Positions 8,326-16,309 of a stretch of 37,831 bases of DNA are shown one piece after another (position 1 is the stretch's first letter; every line of letters starts with the position of its first letter). Under the pieces are notes generated by a model, which saw nothing but the letters and a program-made list of their open reading frames with translations, was not told the origin of the DNA and ran no database searches. The stretch comes from Treponema sp. (GTDB taxonomy: Bacteria > Spirochaetota > Spirochaetia > Treponematales > Treponemataceae). A program made the translations under genes and the position numbers. The DNA is taken from contig JAILHD010000001.1 in assembly GCA_024696155.1 (NCBI GenBank), positions 1 to 37,831 of the forward strand, given 5' to 3'.

Positions 8326-9273
8326 ATGAAAAGAATTATAACTAATTTTGCACTGCTTCCTTTAGTTTTTGCTGCTTGTACTTCTGTTCCTTCATCTAAT
8401 CATGCAGAAGAAAAAGATTCAAAAATTGTTGTAGATTCAAAAGTTGAAGAAAATTCTTTGGATAAAGAATTCATAAAATCTCTGGAGAATGTAAACTTAA
8501 AGCTTACAACTTCTCCAAAACAGACTGTAACTGGTACTGCTTTCAATTCAGTTTTTTCTGTATTTGTATCAGATAAAGACGGTGCTCCACTTGCTTCTTA
8601 TCCTGTAACAATCACTTATCCATCTGAAAAGGTTGATGGTAAAGTAGTTTTTGCAAGCACAAATATCCTTTCTGATGAAAAAGGAATGTGTACTTTTACT
8701 GCAGAAAAACCTGTGTTTGCCTGTAATGAAAAATTGACCTTTGCGCCTGCTGCTGCATCTGAATCTTCAGAAGTGCTTGAAGCTATTGCTAAAAAAGCTG
8801 TTAGTGCAGACTGGAAAGTAAAATCAGATATAACAAGAAAAGGCGCAGTTCTTTTTGTCTGGGAATTCAACGAGAAAAACCGTCCTACACGTAACTCTTA
8901 CGAAGTTCTTTCTAAACTTAAAGGTTATGGAATCTGGAATGTTGGAAACGCACCTATAAATGAAACAACTGATATTGGAAAGTCACTTCAGATTTTATAC
9001 AAAGAAAATTACGAAATAATCGAAGATCAGTACGGCTATTTAATCTGCGGAACAATTAAGTTTTCTCAGCCTGTAACTGCTCTTGAATCTGGCAACGGTT
9101 ATTGCTGTACTTTGGTTGCCGAAATTTCTGCTGTAAACATGAAGAACGGAAAAGTTGTTTACACTAATAAATTTGAGCAGTATGCAGAAGGCTCAAACTG
9201 GAATAATGTAACTCAAATTTGTAAAGATAAAATTTCAAAAACAATTGCAGACAGCCTTGTCTTTGGGCTATAA
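8326..9273 (+). CDS. Secreted lipoprotein with Ig-like (Big_1-type) domain
   Basis: A 315-aa predicted lipoprotein: short basic start, hydrophobic stretch, then a spirochaete-type lipobox VFAAC with acylated Cys18. Residues 60-145 look like a bacterial Ig-like domain, with the repeated DGAPLASYPVTI and DEKGMCTF blocks typical of Big_1. The C-terminal half (about 185-315) contains an aromatic-rich region ending in a helical segment and resembles the conserved domain of other treponeme lipoproteins, but I do not recognise a named family. It probably sits on the periplasmic face of either membrane. It starts the operon that continues with thrC, 9 nt downstream. There is no functional link to thrC evident. 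Confidence 0.7.
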   Translation: MKRIITNFALLPLVFAACTSVPSSNHAEEKDSKIVVDSKVEENSLDKEFIKSLENVNLKLTTSPKQTVTGTAFNSVFSVFVSDKDGAPLASYPVTITYPSEKVDGKVVFASTNILSDEKGMCTFTAEKPVFACNEKLTFAPAAASESSEVLEAIAKKAVSADWKVKSDITRKGAVLFVWEFNEKNRPTRNSYEVLSKLKGYGIWNVGNAPINETTDIGKSLQILYKENYEIIEDQYGYLICGTIKFSQPVTALESGNGYCCTLVAEISAVNMKNGKVVYTNKFEQYAEGSNWNNVTQICKDKISKTIADSLVFGL

Positions 9274-9282
9274 GGGGTAATT

Positions 9283-10686
9283 ATGATTTACACAGACACA
9301 CGTGATTCAAGTGTTAAGGTTGATTTCAAAACTGCCGTAATGGGCGGTATGAATCCAAAAACTGGCGGACTTTACATTCCAACAAGTTTCCCAAAACTGG
9401 AAACTTCGTTTGTTTTTAAAGACCCTGCTCCATCTTTCCGCGATATTGCTTTTAATATGGCTAAACCATATGTTGAAGGCGAAATTCCAGATGAAGATTT
9501 GACACAGATTATTCAGGATGCATATCCTTTTACCCCAAAAATTGTTCCTACAGATTCAATTTCTTATATTCTTGAACTTTTCCACGGCCCTACATGTGCC
9601 TTTAAAGACTTTGGTGCACGTTTTATGGCTCGTGTAATGTCATATTTTAACCGCACAGAAAAAGATAACCTTCATATTCTGGTTGCAACTTCTGGTGATA
9701 CAGGTTCTGCTGTAGGAAGTGCCTTCCACAATGTACCAGGCATTGATGTTACAATCCTCTATCCGGAAGGAAAAATCAGTCCTCTTCAGGAAAAACAGCT
9801 TTCTACATTCACAGGTAACGTTCGTGCCCTTAAGGTAAACGGAACTTTTGATGACTGTCAGAAACTTGTAAAAACAGCATTTACAGATGATGCTTTGCGC
9901 GGAAAGCTCCGTCTTTCTTCTGCTAACTCAATCAATATTGCACGTCTTTTGCCACAGAGTTTCTACTACATGTATGCTGCATGCTATGTTCGCAATCGCT
10001 GTGTAATTGATTCAAAACTTAAAGATCCTTCAATTATTATGGTTGTTCCTTCTGGAAACTTTGGTAATCTTACTTCTGGTTTGATTGCTAAAGAAATGGG
10101 TGCGCCAATTGCTGGCTTTACTGCTGCTACAAACTCTAACCGCACTATTCCAGACTGGATTTCAACAGGAGACTATAATGCTCGTGCTTCTGTAGAAACA
10201 TATGCTAACGCTATGGACGTTGGTGCTCCAAGTAACTACGAACGCATTAAGGCTATGTACACACTTGATCAGGTTCGCTCAATGTTTGCTTCTTACTGGA
10301 CAGATAATGACGGAATTATGCAGGCAATTAAAAACTGCAACGATAAAACTGGTTATATTATTGATCCACACGGAGCAATCGGATATCAGGCTTGGGAAGA
10401 AATTAAAGCTGGTGGACTTAACAGCTGTAAATCAAACGACTGGAAAAAGCCTGGACTTTCTCCAAATGTTCCAGAATGGGCTGGCAAGATTGATTCAAAA
10501 GAAGCTGTTGGCGTAATTTTGGAAACAGCAAGCCCTGCAAAATTTGGACAGATTGTAAAAGATGCAATCAATAAGGATCCTGTAATCCCAGAGCGTCTTG
10601 AACAGATTTTGCGTCTTCCTGATCAGGCTGTTTCAATGGAAAATGATTATGAAAAATTCAAAGACTGGCTTCTTGCTAATCTTTAG
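9283..10686 (+). CDS. thrC: Threonine synthase
   Basis: A 467-aa PLP enzyme converting O-phosphohomoserine to threonine in the cytoplasm. The PLP-binding lysine is in FHGPTCAFKDFGARF (Lys108), followed by the ATSGDTGSAVGSAF phosphate-binding segment. The length matches the longer ThrC class seen in Proteobacteria and spirochaetes. A GGGG ribosome-binding site lies 6-7 nt before the ATG. The last codons overlap the proposed apbE start in another frame, so thrC and apbE probably share a transcript. Confidence 0.96.
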   Translation: MIYTDTRDSSVKVDFKTAVMGGMNPKTGGLYIPTSFPKLETSFVFKDPAPSFRDIAFNMAKPYVEGEIPDEDLTQIIQDAYPFTPKIVPTDSISYILELFHGPTCAFKDFGARFMARVMSYFNRTEKDNLHILVATSGDTGSAVGSAFHNVPGIDVTILYPEGKISPLQEKQLSTFTGNVRALKVNGTFDDCQKLVKTAFTDDALRGKLRLSSANSINIARLLPQSFYYMYAACYVRNRCVIDSKLKDPSIIMVVPSGNFGNLTSGLIAKEMGAPIAGFTAATNSNRTIPDWISTGDYNARASVETYANAMDVGAPSNYERIKAMYTLDQVRSMFASYWTDNDGIMQAIKNCNDKTGYIIDPHGAIGYQAWEEIKAGGLNSCKSNDWKKPGLSPNVPEWAGKIDSKEAVGVILETASPAKFGQIVKDAINKDPVIPERLEQILRLPDQAVSMENDYEKFKDWLLANL

Positions 10687-11716
10687 TGTAAAGGCTGCAG
10701 TTATTGCAGCCTTTCTTTTATGTTCTTCATGTAATTCAAAACCTAATTCTACACGCTCTTATTTTGATGTAGTTTCGTTTGAAGCAATGAATACATTTAT
10801 GAATATAAAAGCCTATGGACAAAATGCATCTTCCTCAAATAAAAAGGCAAAAGAAGCAATTATTAAGCTTGAAAAATCTATTTCTGTAACAGATTTTGAA
10901 AGCGAAATTTACAAAATTAATAACTCTACGGAAAGTGATTTTGTAGTTTCTGATGATGTTGCAGAATTGCTTTCGTTTGCAATTAAGGCAGCCCATAATA
11001 CTGATGGTGTTTTTAATCCATTTTTGTATCCTGTTACTAAAGAATGGGGCTTTACTACAAAAAATTATCACGTTCCTGAAGCAGAAAAAATATCTGAGCT
11101 TTTACAGTTGACTGACTTTAGAAAAGCTGATTTTTCTGGTAATCAACTAAAGAAAGATAAAGGAATGCAGCTTGATTTTGGTGGAATTGGTAAAGGCTAT
11201 GCAGGAGACATGGCTATAAAAGTGCTTAAAGAAAATGGAGTAACTTCTGCCGTTCTTGACCTTGGCGGAAACGTGCAGGCACTTGGTACAAAGCCTGATG
11301 GCAGTGACTGGAATATTGGTCTGAAAAATCCCTGGAAAAGCGGTTCTGAACCTGTAATGGCTGTAAAAATTAAGGATTGTGCAGTAATTACAAGCGGTGG
11401 ATATGAGCGATATTTTACTGGTGATGATGGTAAAGATTATGTTCATATTTTTGACAGTTTTACCGGTTACCCTGTTGATAATGAGCTTGTTTCTGTAACA
11501 ATCGTTACTAAAAATGGAATTACAGGAGATGTTCTTAGTACATCCCTTTTTGCAATGGGAAAAGATAAAGCCATTGAATTTTGGAAAAATTCAAATAGTT
11601 ATGATTTTGACTTTATTTTGCTCTGCAAAGATTTTTCTGCAATTTATTCTTCAGGGCTTTCAGATAAAATTAAGCCTTTATATGACTTTTCTAAGATAGA
11701 TATCTGCACAAAGTAA
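10649..11716 (+). CDS. apbE: FAD:protein FMN transferase (ApbE/Ftp lipoprotein)
   Basis: ApbE transfers FMN from FAD onto a Thr/Ser of extracytoplasmic proteins such as RnfG, RnfD and NqrB/C; treponemal homologues also hydrolyse FAD. Visible motifs are MQLDFGGIGKGYAGD, AVLDLGGNVQALG and the HIFDSFTGYPVD active-site segment with Asp and Thr. The N-terminus is a signal ending in LLCSSC, so Cys28 should be lipidated and the enzyme exported. The frame is open back to an ATG at 10598, but the ATG at 10649 gives a proper lipoprotein signal. Even so it overlaps thrC by 38 nt. Its 3' end overlaps the convergent Gx-transporter gene by 39 bp. No protein in the window carries an obvious flavinylation motif, so the substrate is open. 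Confidence 0.9.
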   Translation: MKNSKTGFLLIFSVKAAVIAAFLLCSSCNSKPNSTRSYFDVVSFEAMNTFMNIKAYGQNASSSNKKAKEAIIKLEKSISVTDFESEIYKINNSTESDFVVSDDVAELLSFAIKAAHNTDGVFNPFLYPVTKEWGFTTKNYHVPEAEKISELLQLTDFRKADFSGNQLKKDKGMQLDFGGIGKGYAGDMAIKVLKENGVTSAVLDLGGNVQALGTKPDGSDWNIGLKNPWKSGSEPVMAVKIKDCAVITSGGYERYFTGDDGKDYVHIFDSFTGYPVDNELVSVTIVTKNGITGDVLSTSLFAMGKDKAIEFWKNSNSYDFDFILLCKDFSAIYSSGLSDKIKPLYDFSKIDICTK

Positions 11717-12775
11717 GATTGTCATCAAAATAAAATGCATAAGGTAGAGTTTTAGAGGGGATTTATTTCCCCTTTTTTTTGCACTTGTGCATTCTAATTC
11801 CTGTAAAGTCAGTATAGTTTTTATTCTTGTAATTATACCACCTTGTACACTATAAAAACTGTTTAGCAGTGCATAAAAATAGTTTGAAATTTTAGAAATT
11901 ATTCCTTTTGAAGCAAATCCTATCTGAACTGTGCATTGCGAAACACAAATAACCGTACTTAGAATAAGGCATTTTTTTATTGCCTGAATAAATGAATCTT
12001 TGTAAAAACTTATTTTTCCTATTCTAAAAAAAACTTCGCCACCGCTTCCAAATACGCTAAAAATAATAATCAATATCCATAAAAACAGATGTGGCGCTAT
12101 AAGAAATTTTCTGTGATTAAGAAACTGAAATACAATACTGACTGCAAAACATAAAGCTAAAACTGCAATATTTTTAATAAAAAATGGTATAAAAATTATT
12201 AAGATGATAAGAAATGTAGACAGATAGATTGAATTTAGGTTATTTTTTTCAAGAGTTTGTTCTGTAATTACTAATTTTGGAATGTTTTCTCCAATGTTTA
12301 TCTTTTCGCTTAAAAAAGCAGTTACAATTCCTGCTGCAATTGAAAACAGAAGCATTATTCCAAGTACGTTATAAACTCCTGTCCCAAGATACAATCCTGC
12401 ACAGAATACCTGAACAATTGCACTTACACCTGCTCCAAATATTGAGATTCCATAAATACTGAATAATTTCTGTCTGCACCCTTTTTGATTCAAAATGTAC
12501 AGAAAATACATTGCAAAGCCCGAACCTAAAGACTGCATAAACGAAATTAAAAAGAATGGGGAAAACAATGTTCCAGATAAAAAACTTGAAGCAATGGATT
12601 TTAAAATCAAAAGAAGTATAAAATCAGCTGGCATAAAATTAAGAGAAAGCAGAATTATGATGTTTCCAAGTCCAAGTTTTAAAAACGGAAGGTGCGGAAG
12701 CATAAACTCTGCATAAGAGAACAAAACTGTAAGTGCAGAATAATACGAAAGTTTATCTTTATTGTGCAATTGCAT
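11678..12775 (-). CDS. Gx-transporter family membrane protein with CbiQ/EcfT-like C-terminal half
   Basis: A 365-aa polytopic protein. The first 170 residues match the Gx_transp (HepT-like) family: an opening FSYAEFMLPHLP segment, LGLGNIIILLSL, LSGTLFSPFF and GSGFAMY motifs. Such proteins are usually about 170-190 aa, so this one is twice as long. The second half has further membrane segments and, around residues 240-330, a pattern reminiscent of EcfT/CbiQ transmembrane coupling proteins (inference). The family often sits beside NusG-II, ApbE and Rnf genes, as here, and a role in moving a redox cofactor such as flavin has been suggested for ECF-like proteins near ApbE. The ATG at 12775 is chosen because AGAGG is 9 nt upstream; another ATG is at 12784. 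It overlaps the NusG-II stop. Confidence 0.75.
   Translation of the reverse strand: MQLHNKDKLSYYSALTVLFSYAEFMLPHLPFLKLGLGNIIILLSLNFMPADFILLLILKSIASSFLSGTLFSPFFLISFMQSLGSGFAMYFLYILNQKGCRQKLFSIYGISIFGAGVSAIVQVFCAGLYLGTGVYNVLGIMLLFSIAAGIVTAFLSEKINIGENIPKLVITEQTLEKNNLNSIYLSTFLIILIIFIPFFIKNIAVLALCFAVSIVFQFLNHRKFLIAPHLFLWILIIIFSVFGSGGEVFFRIGKISFYKDSFIQAIKKCLILSTVICVSQCTVQIGFASKGIISKISNYFYALLNSFYSVQGGIITRIKTILTLQELECTSAKKRGNKSPLKLYLMHFILMTILLCADIYLRKVI
11757..11780 (+). terminator. Intrinsic terminator of the thrC-apbE operon, inside the convergent gene
   Basis: GGGGA (11757-11761) and TCCCC (11768-11772) with a 6-nt loop are followed by eight T (11773-11780). It lies 40 bp past the apbE stop but within the coding part of the minus-strand Gx-transporter gene, where it encodes the KKRGNKSP segment. 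Confidence 0.85.
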
Positions 12776-13106
12776 CAAAATCATCCTCTTTAATTACTGT
12801 TATTACTACATCATTTGGAAGGCAGATTATGTTTTTACCCCAGCCTTGATGAACGCAGGTTTTGTTTTTGCATGGAGAATTGATTATTCTGACCCGTTTA
12901 TTGTTTACTTCAATTTCTGTAATACCAAGCTTTCCCTGTACTTCGTAAGTTTTGTTTTCTAAAAGACTATATTCATATTCTTTTCCGCAGGAAGTTACGG
13001 TAAATTTATCACCGCCGCTTAATTTTACTTTTGAAATTAGGGAAAGAGATAGAATAAATAAGCTTACAAAAACTATAAAATCACCAGGTTTAAATTTCAT
13101 TTTCAT
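12759..13106 (-). CDS. NusG domain II (NusG_II) protein
   Basis: A 115-aa protein with an N-terminal membrane anchor (about residues 10-26) and an exported NusG_II-type beta domain. The domain has the conserved SPCKNKTCVHQGW segment (two Cys, CxxxxC) followed by IICLPNDVVI. NusG_II proteins of this size are found with Gx-transporter, ApbE and Rnf or extracellular electron transfer genes; their molecular role is not established. They are not transcription factors despite the name. The start overlaps the upstream stop by one base (TGATG), and the gene overlaps the Gx-transporter start, so all three are translationally coupled. Confidence 0.85.
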   Translation of the reverse strand: MKMKFKPGDFIVFVSLFILSLSLISKVKLSGGDKFTVTSCGKEYEYSLLENKTYEVQGKLGITEIEVNNKRVRIINSPCKNKTCVHQGWGKNIICLPNDVVITVIKEDDFDAIAQ

Positions 13107-15037
13107 CAGGTAATTTTTGGTTTTCGTTCTTTTTTGAGATTTGTAATTGTAAAGTTGATTGTTTTTTCGATTTCCTTGCCAGGTTCAATCGAAACATCCC
13201 AGAACATTGTAGAAACAAATGTCATATGTACAATTTCGCCGTTTAATTCAGATGGTAAAGGATAATAAATATAATGCGATTTCTCATTTGGTTCGAATGT
13301 AAAAGAAATACCACCTTCTGTATCGGAAAGTCTTATAGAATCAATATTGTTAAAGTACTGATTTTTATTCTGTTCAAGCAGAGACTTACTTGTATCTATT
13401 ACGTTTTTCTGATCATCTGTTGCAGTTTCAAGATTGTAATAAGAGATTGCTTCTGGATTAAATTTTGTATGAGAAATATTTGATTCAACTGCAAAAATAG
13501 CGTTTAAAGTCTTGTCGCTGTCATTGCGAAGAATATACTGAATTATCATTCCTGTAGAATTGATAAGGAATTTTTTTCTAAGGTATATTCTTTGTTTTGA
13601 AGTACCAAATCTTGCTGTTGCACCAAGCTGAAGTTCATGATGACTTTGAGAGAACTTTATCTGACTATATGGCACACGGGAAAATATTCCGTCATCTGCA
13701 GGGAGCCCTTCTTTGTAATTCTGGAACTGGTTTTCTGTAAAAATATGATCTACAAAAAGTCCACGGTTATAACTTCCGTTAGAAAGGTTATCTGCGTAGT
13801 TTCCTGTATTTTTAAGGATATCAAGTTCCTGAATTGAACCTCCAACACTTGCAATGCATGCAAAATAATTCTGCATTCTGCAGACATATTCGTTAATGCC
13901 GTCAGAGTTATAATCAAAACATGTCAGACTTTCTTTAAATGTATTGTCTTCGCGCAGAATTTTTTCTGCTTCCATTAAAAGTTTATAAGACTGCTGTCTT
14001 AGGTTTGAAGATGCAGACAAAAGTCCCTGACCGTTCTGTCCCTGCCAGAGTTTTTCTCTTGCACAGTTTTTGCGCATCTTATCGCTCTTATACTGGTTTA
14101 CAAGCATTCCAACATATAAGATTCTGCTAAAGAGTTTTTTTACACTTTCGTATGCTTCCTGCAATTCGTAGAAAGAATTAATATCAGAAGTGGAAGCGTT
14201 TTCATCCATTTGCAAATATGATTTATTAATTGCTTCTGTAATGTAAACACTTTCTTTAATGCCTGAATTTTTCTTAAAAATAGAAGGCAGTGTTGTCTTT
14301 ATTTCAAGTTCATCACTAAAACAGTTGCTTAATACACCAAATAAATCTTCCGAAAGAATTTTTTCTAAATCTGGGCGATCCAGATCAATACAAATTATTC
14401 TGTCTGGATTAGGCTGAAACAACTGCCCTTTTCTTTCAATTTTTACAATTTTCTTTTGGATTTTGAGTATAAAATCATCGGCAAAATTGTCTGTATATTC
14501 ATAAAAATTATGATAAACAGGAAAAATCTCAATTGCCTTGCCCAGATTTGACATAATCAAAGGCAAATAATTAAGTTTTTTTGACGGAATACATGAACTG
14601 TCTAAAAGAATATATTCAAAACCGCAGGTAACAAGGTTGTTTACCAGCGAAGAATCCCAGCAGTCTGCATATAAAGAACAGCCGCGAGGGCGTTTTCCAA
14701 TACTCTGTCTGATTTCCGCAGAAAGCAAATCCAGCTGACCATTTCTGTCTGCCGTAAAAAGTAATGGCATAAGAGGATCGTAGAAAGCGCCGCCCAAAAC
14801 TTCAACCTGGTTTCGTTCAATAAGCTGTTTTAATAGAGTAAGAAATTCTGGACGCTTTTTTTTATAAAACTGAATTCTATTTCCAGGAAAATAAAAAGTA
14901 AAATGAAAGTCTGGATGTGTAAATAAAAATTTTCCGAGCGGCTTATAAATTTTCTGGTACTCTTTTTCTAACAGTTCAGTTGTATCAAGGCTCGAAGATG
15001 TTGGTCTGTAAATAAAACTTATAAAAGTGGTAGCCAT
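13106..15037 (-). CDS. GH57 4-alpha-glucanotransferase-like protein, probably catalytically inactive
   Basis: A 643-aa cytoplasmic protein with the architecture of GH57 4-alpha-glucanotransferase: an N-terminal barrel-like domain (FHFTFYFPGN, QVEVLGGAFYDPLMPLL, ADRNGQ) and a C-terminal beta-sandwich (GGSIQELD, YNRGLFVDHIF, then QYILRN). The catalytic marks seem lost. The HNHQP motif reads IYRP (9-12). The WLTERVW nucleophile region reads SLYADCW (residues 121-127), which puts Ala124 where the nucleophile Glu should be. The acid-Asp region reads CIDLDRPDL. It may be a carbohydrate-binding or structural pseudoenzyme. ATG at 15037 has AAAGG upstream; a GTG at 15064 is the alternative. It lies within the rnf operon, after rnfB. 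Confidence 0.75.
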   Translation of the reverse strand: MATTFISFIYRPTSSSLDTTELLEKEYQKIYKPLGKFLFTHPDFHFTFYFPGNRIQFYKKKRPEFLTLLKQLIERNQVEVLGGAFYDPLMPLLFTADRNGQLDLLSAEIRQSIGKRPRGCSLYADCWDSSLVNNLVTCGFEYILLDSSCIPSKKLNYLPLIMSNLGKAIEIFPVYHNFYEYTDNFADDFILKIQKKIVKIERKGQLFQPNPDRIICIDLDRPDLEKILSEDLFGVLSNCFSDELEIKTTLPSIFKKNSGIKESVYITEAINKSYLQMDENASTSDINSFYELQEAYESVKKLFSRILYVGMLVNQYKSDKMRKNCAREKLWQGQNGQGLLSASSNLRQQSYKLLMEAEKILREDNTFKESLTCFDYNSDGINEYVCRMQNYFACIASVGGSIQELDILKNTGNYADNLSNGSYNRGLFVDHIFTENQFQNYKEGLPADDGIFSRVPYSQIKFSQSHHELQLGATARFGTSKQRIYLRKKFLINSTGMIIQYILRNDSDKTLNAIFAVESNISHTKFNPEAISYYNLETATDDQKNVIDTSKSLLEQNKNQYFNNIDSIRLSDTEGGISFTFEPNEKSHYIYYPLPSELNGEIVHMTFVSTMFWDVSIEPGKEIEKTINFTITNLKKERKPKIT

Positions 15038-15092
15038 AAAACCTTTCCGGCCTGCTTTTTCCACCTAAACCTGCCGCTCAAAAGTAAGTTAA

Positions 15093-15116
15093 AATGCCAG
15101 CTCCCCAACAGGCATT
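15093..15116 (-). terminator. Intercistronic hairpin between rnfB and the GH57-like gene
   Basis: AATGCC (15093-15098) and GGCATT (15111-15116) form a 6-bp stem in the 88-bp gap after rnfB. On the minus strand the stem is followed by TTAACTTACTTTT, a weak T-rich tail. It could act as a partial terminator or an RNA-processing/stability element that sets lower expression for the three downstream genes. Confidence 0.4.
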
Positions 15117-15125
15117 GTCCATTTT

Positions 15126-15749
15126 TTAATTAAAATTGACTTTTATTATCTTATATATTTTATAACAATACGCCCACAGTTTAAAGTATTTTTTTTGATT
15201 CCATTCAATATTTTTATCAATATTATTACGATTTATTATATTAATTTTTTCTTCATTGTCGCCAATAACTTCATCAAGATTCTTAGCTGTAGCTGGAACC
15301 ATTTTGATAATTTTTTGAGGGCAAACTAAAACACATTTTTCACAGCCGCAGCAGATTTCAGAAACTTTAGCAACTCCATTTTCAATTACAATTGCTTTCT
15401 GTTCACAAACTTTCTGACAGTCACCAAGTCCAATGCAGACATAATTGTATTCTTCTGCAGTAAAATAAATTGATTTAAGCATAGCACAGGTATACTGCGA
15501 GTTAAAATCAATAGACTGTGTGCTGATGTCTTTTTTGTTCTGTTTAAGTACAAAGGCCTTCTTATCAGTTACTTCCAGCTTTTTTTTCTGCTCTGTATAA
15601 AAGTCTGATGCATCTTTTAAGTTTACAAGAAGATTGTCAAAAATCTTATTTTTTACAGTTACAGAAGGCTCTAATACATAAAAAACAAAAGCAATCAGCA
15701 GTGCCAGAGAAAGAAGAATAAAAACTAAAAGAACTATTGCTAAAATCAT
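15126..15749 (-). CDS. rnfB: RnfB-like ferredoxin subunit, reduced cofactor set
   Basis: A 207-aa protein with an N-terminal membrane anchor (residues 2-25) and a cytoplasmic Fe-S part. Standard RnfB next has a CGQCGYPGC-type 4Fe-4S domain; this is absent. The first ferredoxin motif is CIGLGDCQKVC (Cys105, 111, 115), close to the RnfB CLGxGxC form, but the preceding Cys is Tyr101. The second is complete: Cys133, 136, 139 and 143 (CCGCEKCVLVCP). Cys88 may provide an extra ligand. In a normal complex RnfB takes electrons from ferredoxin. It overlaps rnfA by 4 nt. Assignment rests on these motifs, gene order and the C-terminal QKIIKMVP segment. Confidence 0.78.
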   Translation of the reverse strand: MILAIVLLVFILLSLALLIAFVFYVLEPSVTVKNKIFDNLLVNLKDASDFYTEQKKKLEVTDKKAFVLKQNKKDISTQSIDFNSQYTCAMLKSIYFTAEEYNYVCIGLGDCQKVCEQKAIVIENGVAKVSEICCGCEKCVLVCPQKIIKMVPATAKNLDEVIGDNEEKINIINRNNIDKNIEWNQKKYFKLWAYCYKIYKIIKVNFN

Positions 15750-16309
15750 TTTAATGCCCCCGGATTAAGCCAGCTGATATCAAATACAGAAAAAATCAAA
15801 AGAATCACAGCAAGGAAAATAAAAAAGATACTGTAAAATTTTTCGTTCATTCTCTGACCGTTATTACACAATCTGTGTCTTAAAGTAATTATAAATGGAC
15901 ATAAAATACCAATAGAACAGATAATTCCAGTACAGATGATAATTGTATTAAGCCATGACGAACTTTCTGCAACAGAAAGGAAAACAATAACATATGAAAC
16001 TATGAATTCTGTTGAAAGTTTATTCGTTGTAAGACGTACAAGGCATTCAAAAAATGTAGAAATAGAAACTAAAAGCAGAAATACTATCAGTGGGAAAATT
16101 TCTGTTATTTTAAGCGGTAGAAGAATTTTAGAAGTAACAATCCATGAAAGAATTGCACAAATATAAATTGAGGAAATGTTCTTTATAAAGAATATGATGT
16201 TTGGAATTTTTATGATTCCAAGCTCACCTATTCTGCTGATTCCAATTCCATAAAACAGAACTGCAGAGGCAAAAAATGTGTAATATAAAAATGTCTCAAG
16301 ATAAAGCAT
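15746..16309 (-). CDS. rnfA: RnfA-like membrane subunit lacking the conserved cysteines
   Basis: A 187-aa polytopic protein (about six membrane segments) in the rnfA position. The start at 16309 is preceded by GGAGG at 7 nt and is preferred over a TTG at 16339. Homology to RnfA/RsxA shows in the N-terminal segment: the family motif GLCPFMGVS corresponds to VLFYGIGIS, so the Cys that ligates the membrane 2Fe-2S cluster is replaced. The second motif TTNCAVLG corresponds to SYVIVFLS, again without Cys. The fold seems conserved, but electron transfer through this subunit by the known route looks impossible. It overlaps rnfE by 14 nt and rnfB by 4 nt. Confidence 0.72.
   Translation of the reverse strand: MLYLETFLYYTFFASAVLFYGIGISRIGELGIIKIPNIIFFIKNISSIYICAILSWIVTSKILLPLKITEIFPLIVFLLLVSISTFFECLVRLTTNKLSTEFIVSYVIVFLSVAESSSWLNTIIICTGIICSIGILCPFIITLRHRLCNNGQRMNEKFYSIFFIFLAVILLIFSVFDISWLNPGALK

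Noticed and set aside
10598..10648. Upstream extension of apbE to the ATG at 10598
   Set aside because: The added residues disturb the signal peptide and lie wholly within thrC; the ATG at 10649 fits better.
11780..11791. TGCACTTGTGCA inverted repeat, similar to ACACAAGTGCA near 8241
   Set aside because: Only two imperfectly matching copies, one of them in coding sequence; a shared operator is not supported.
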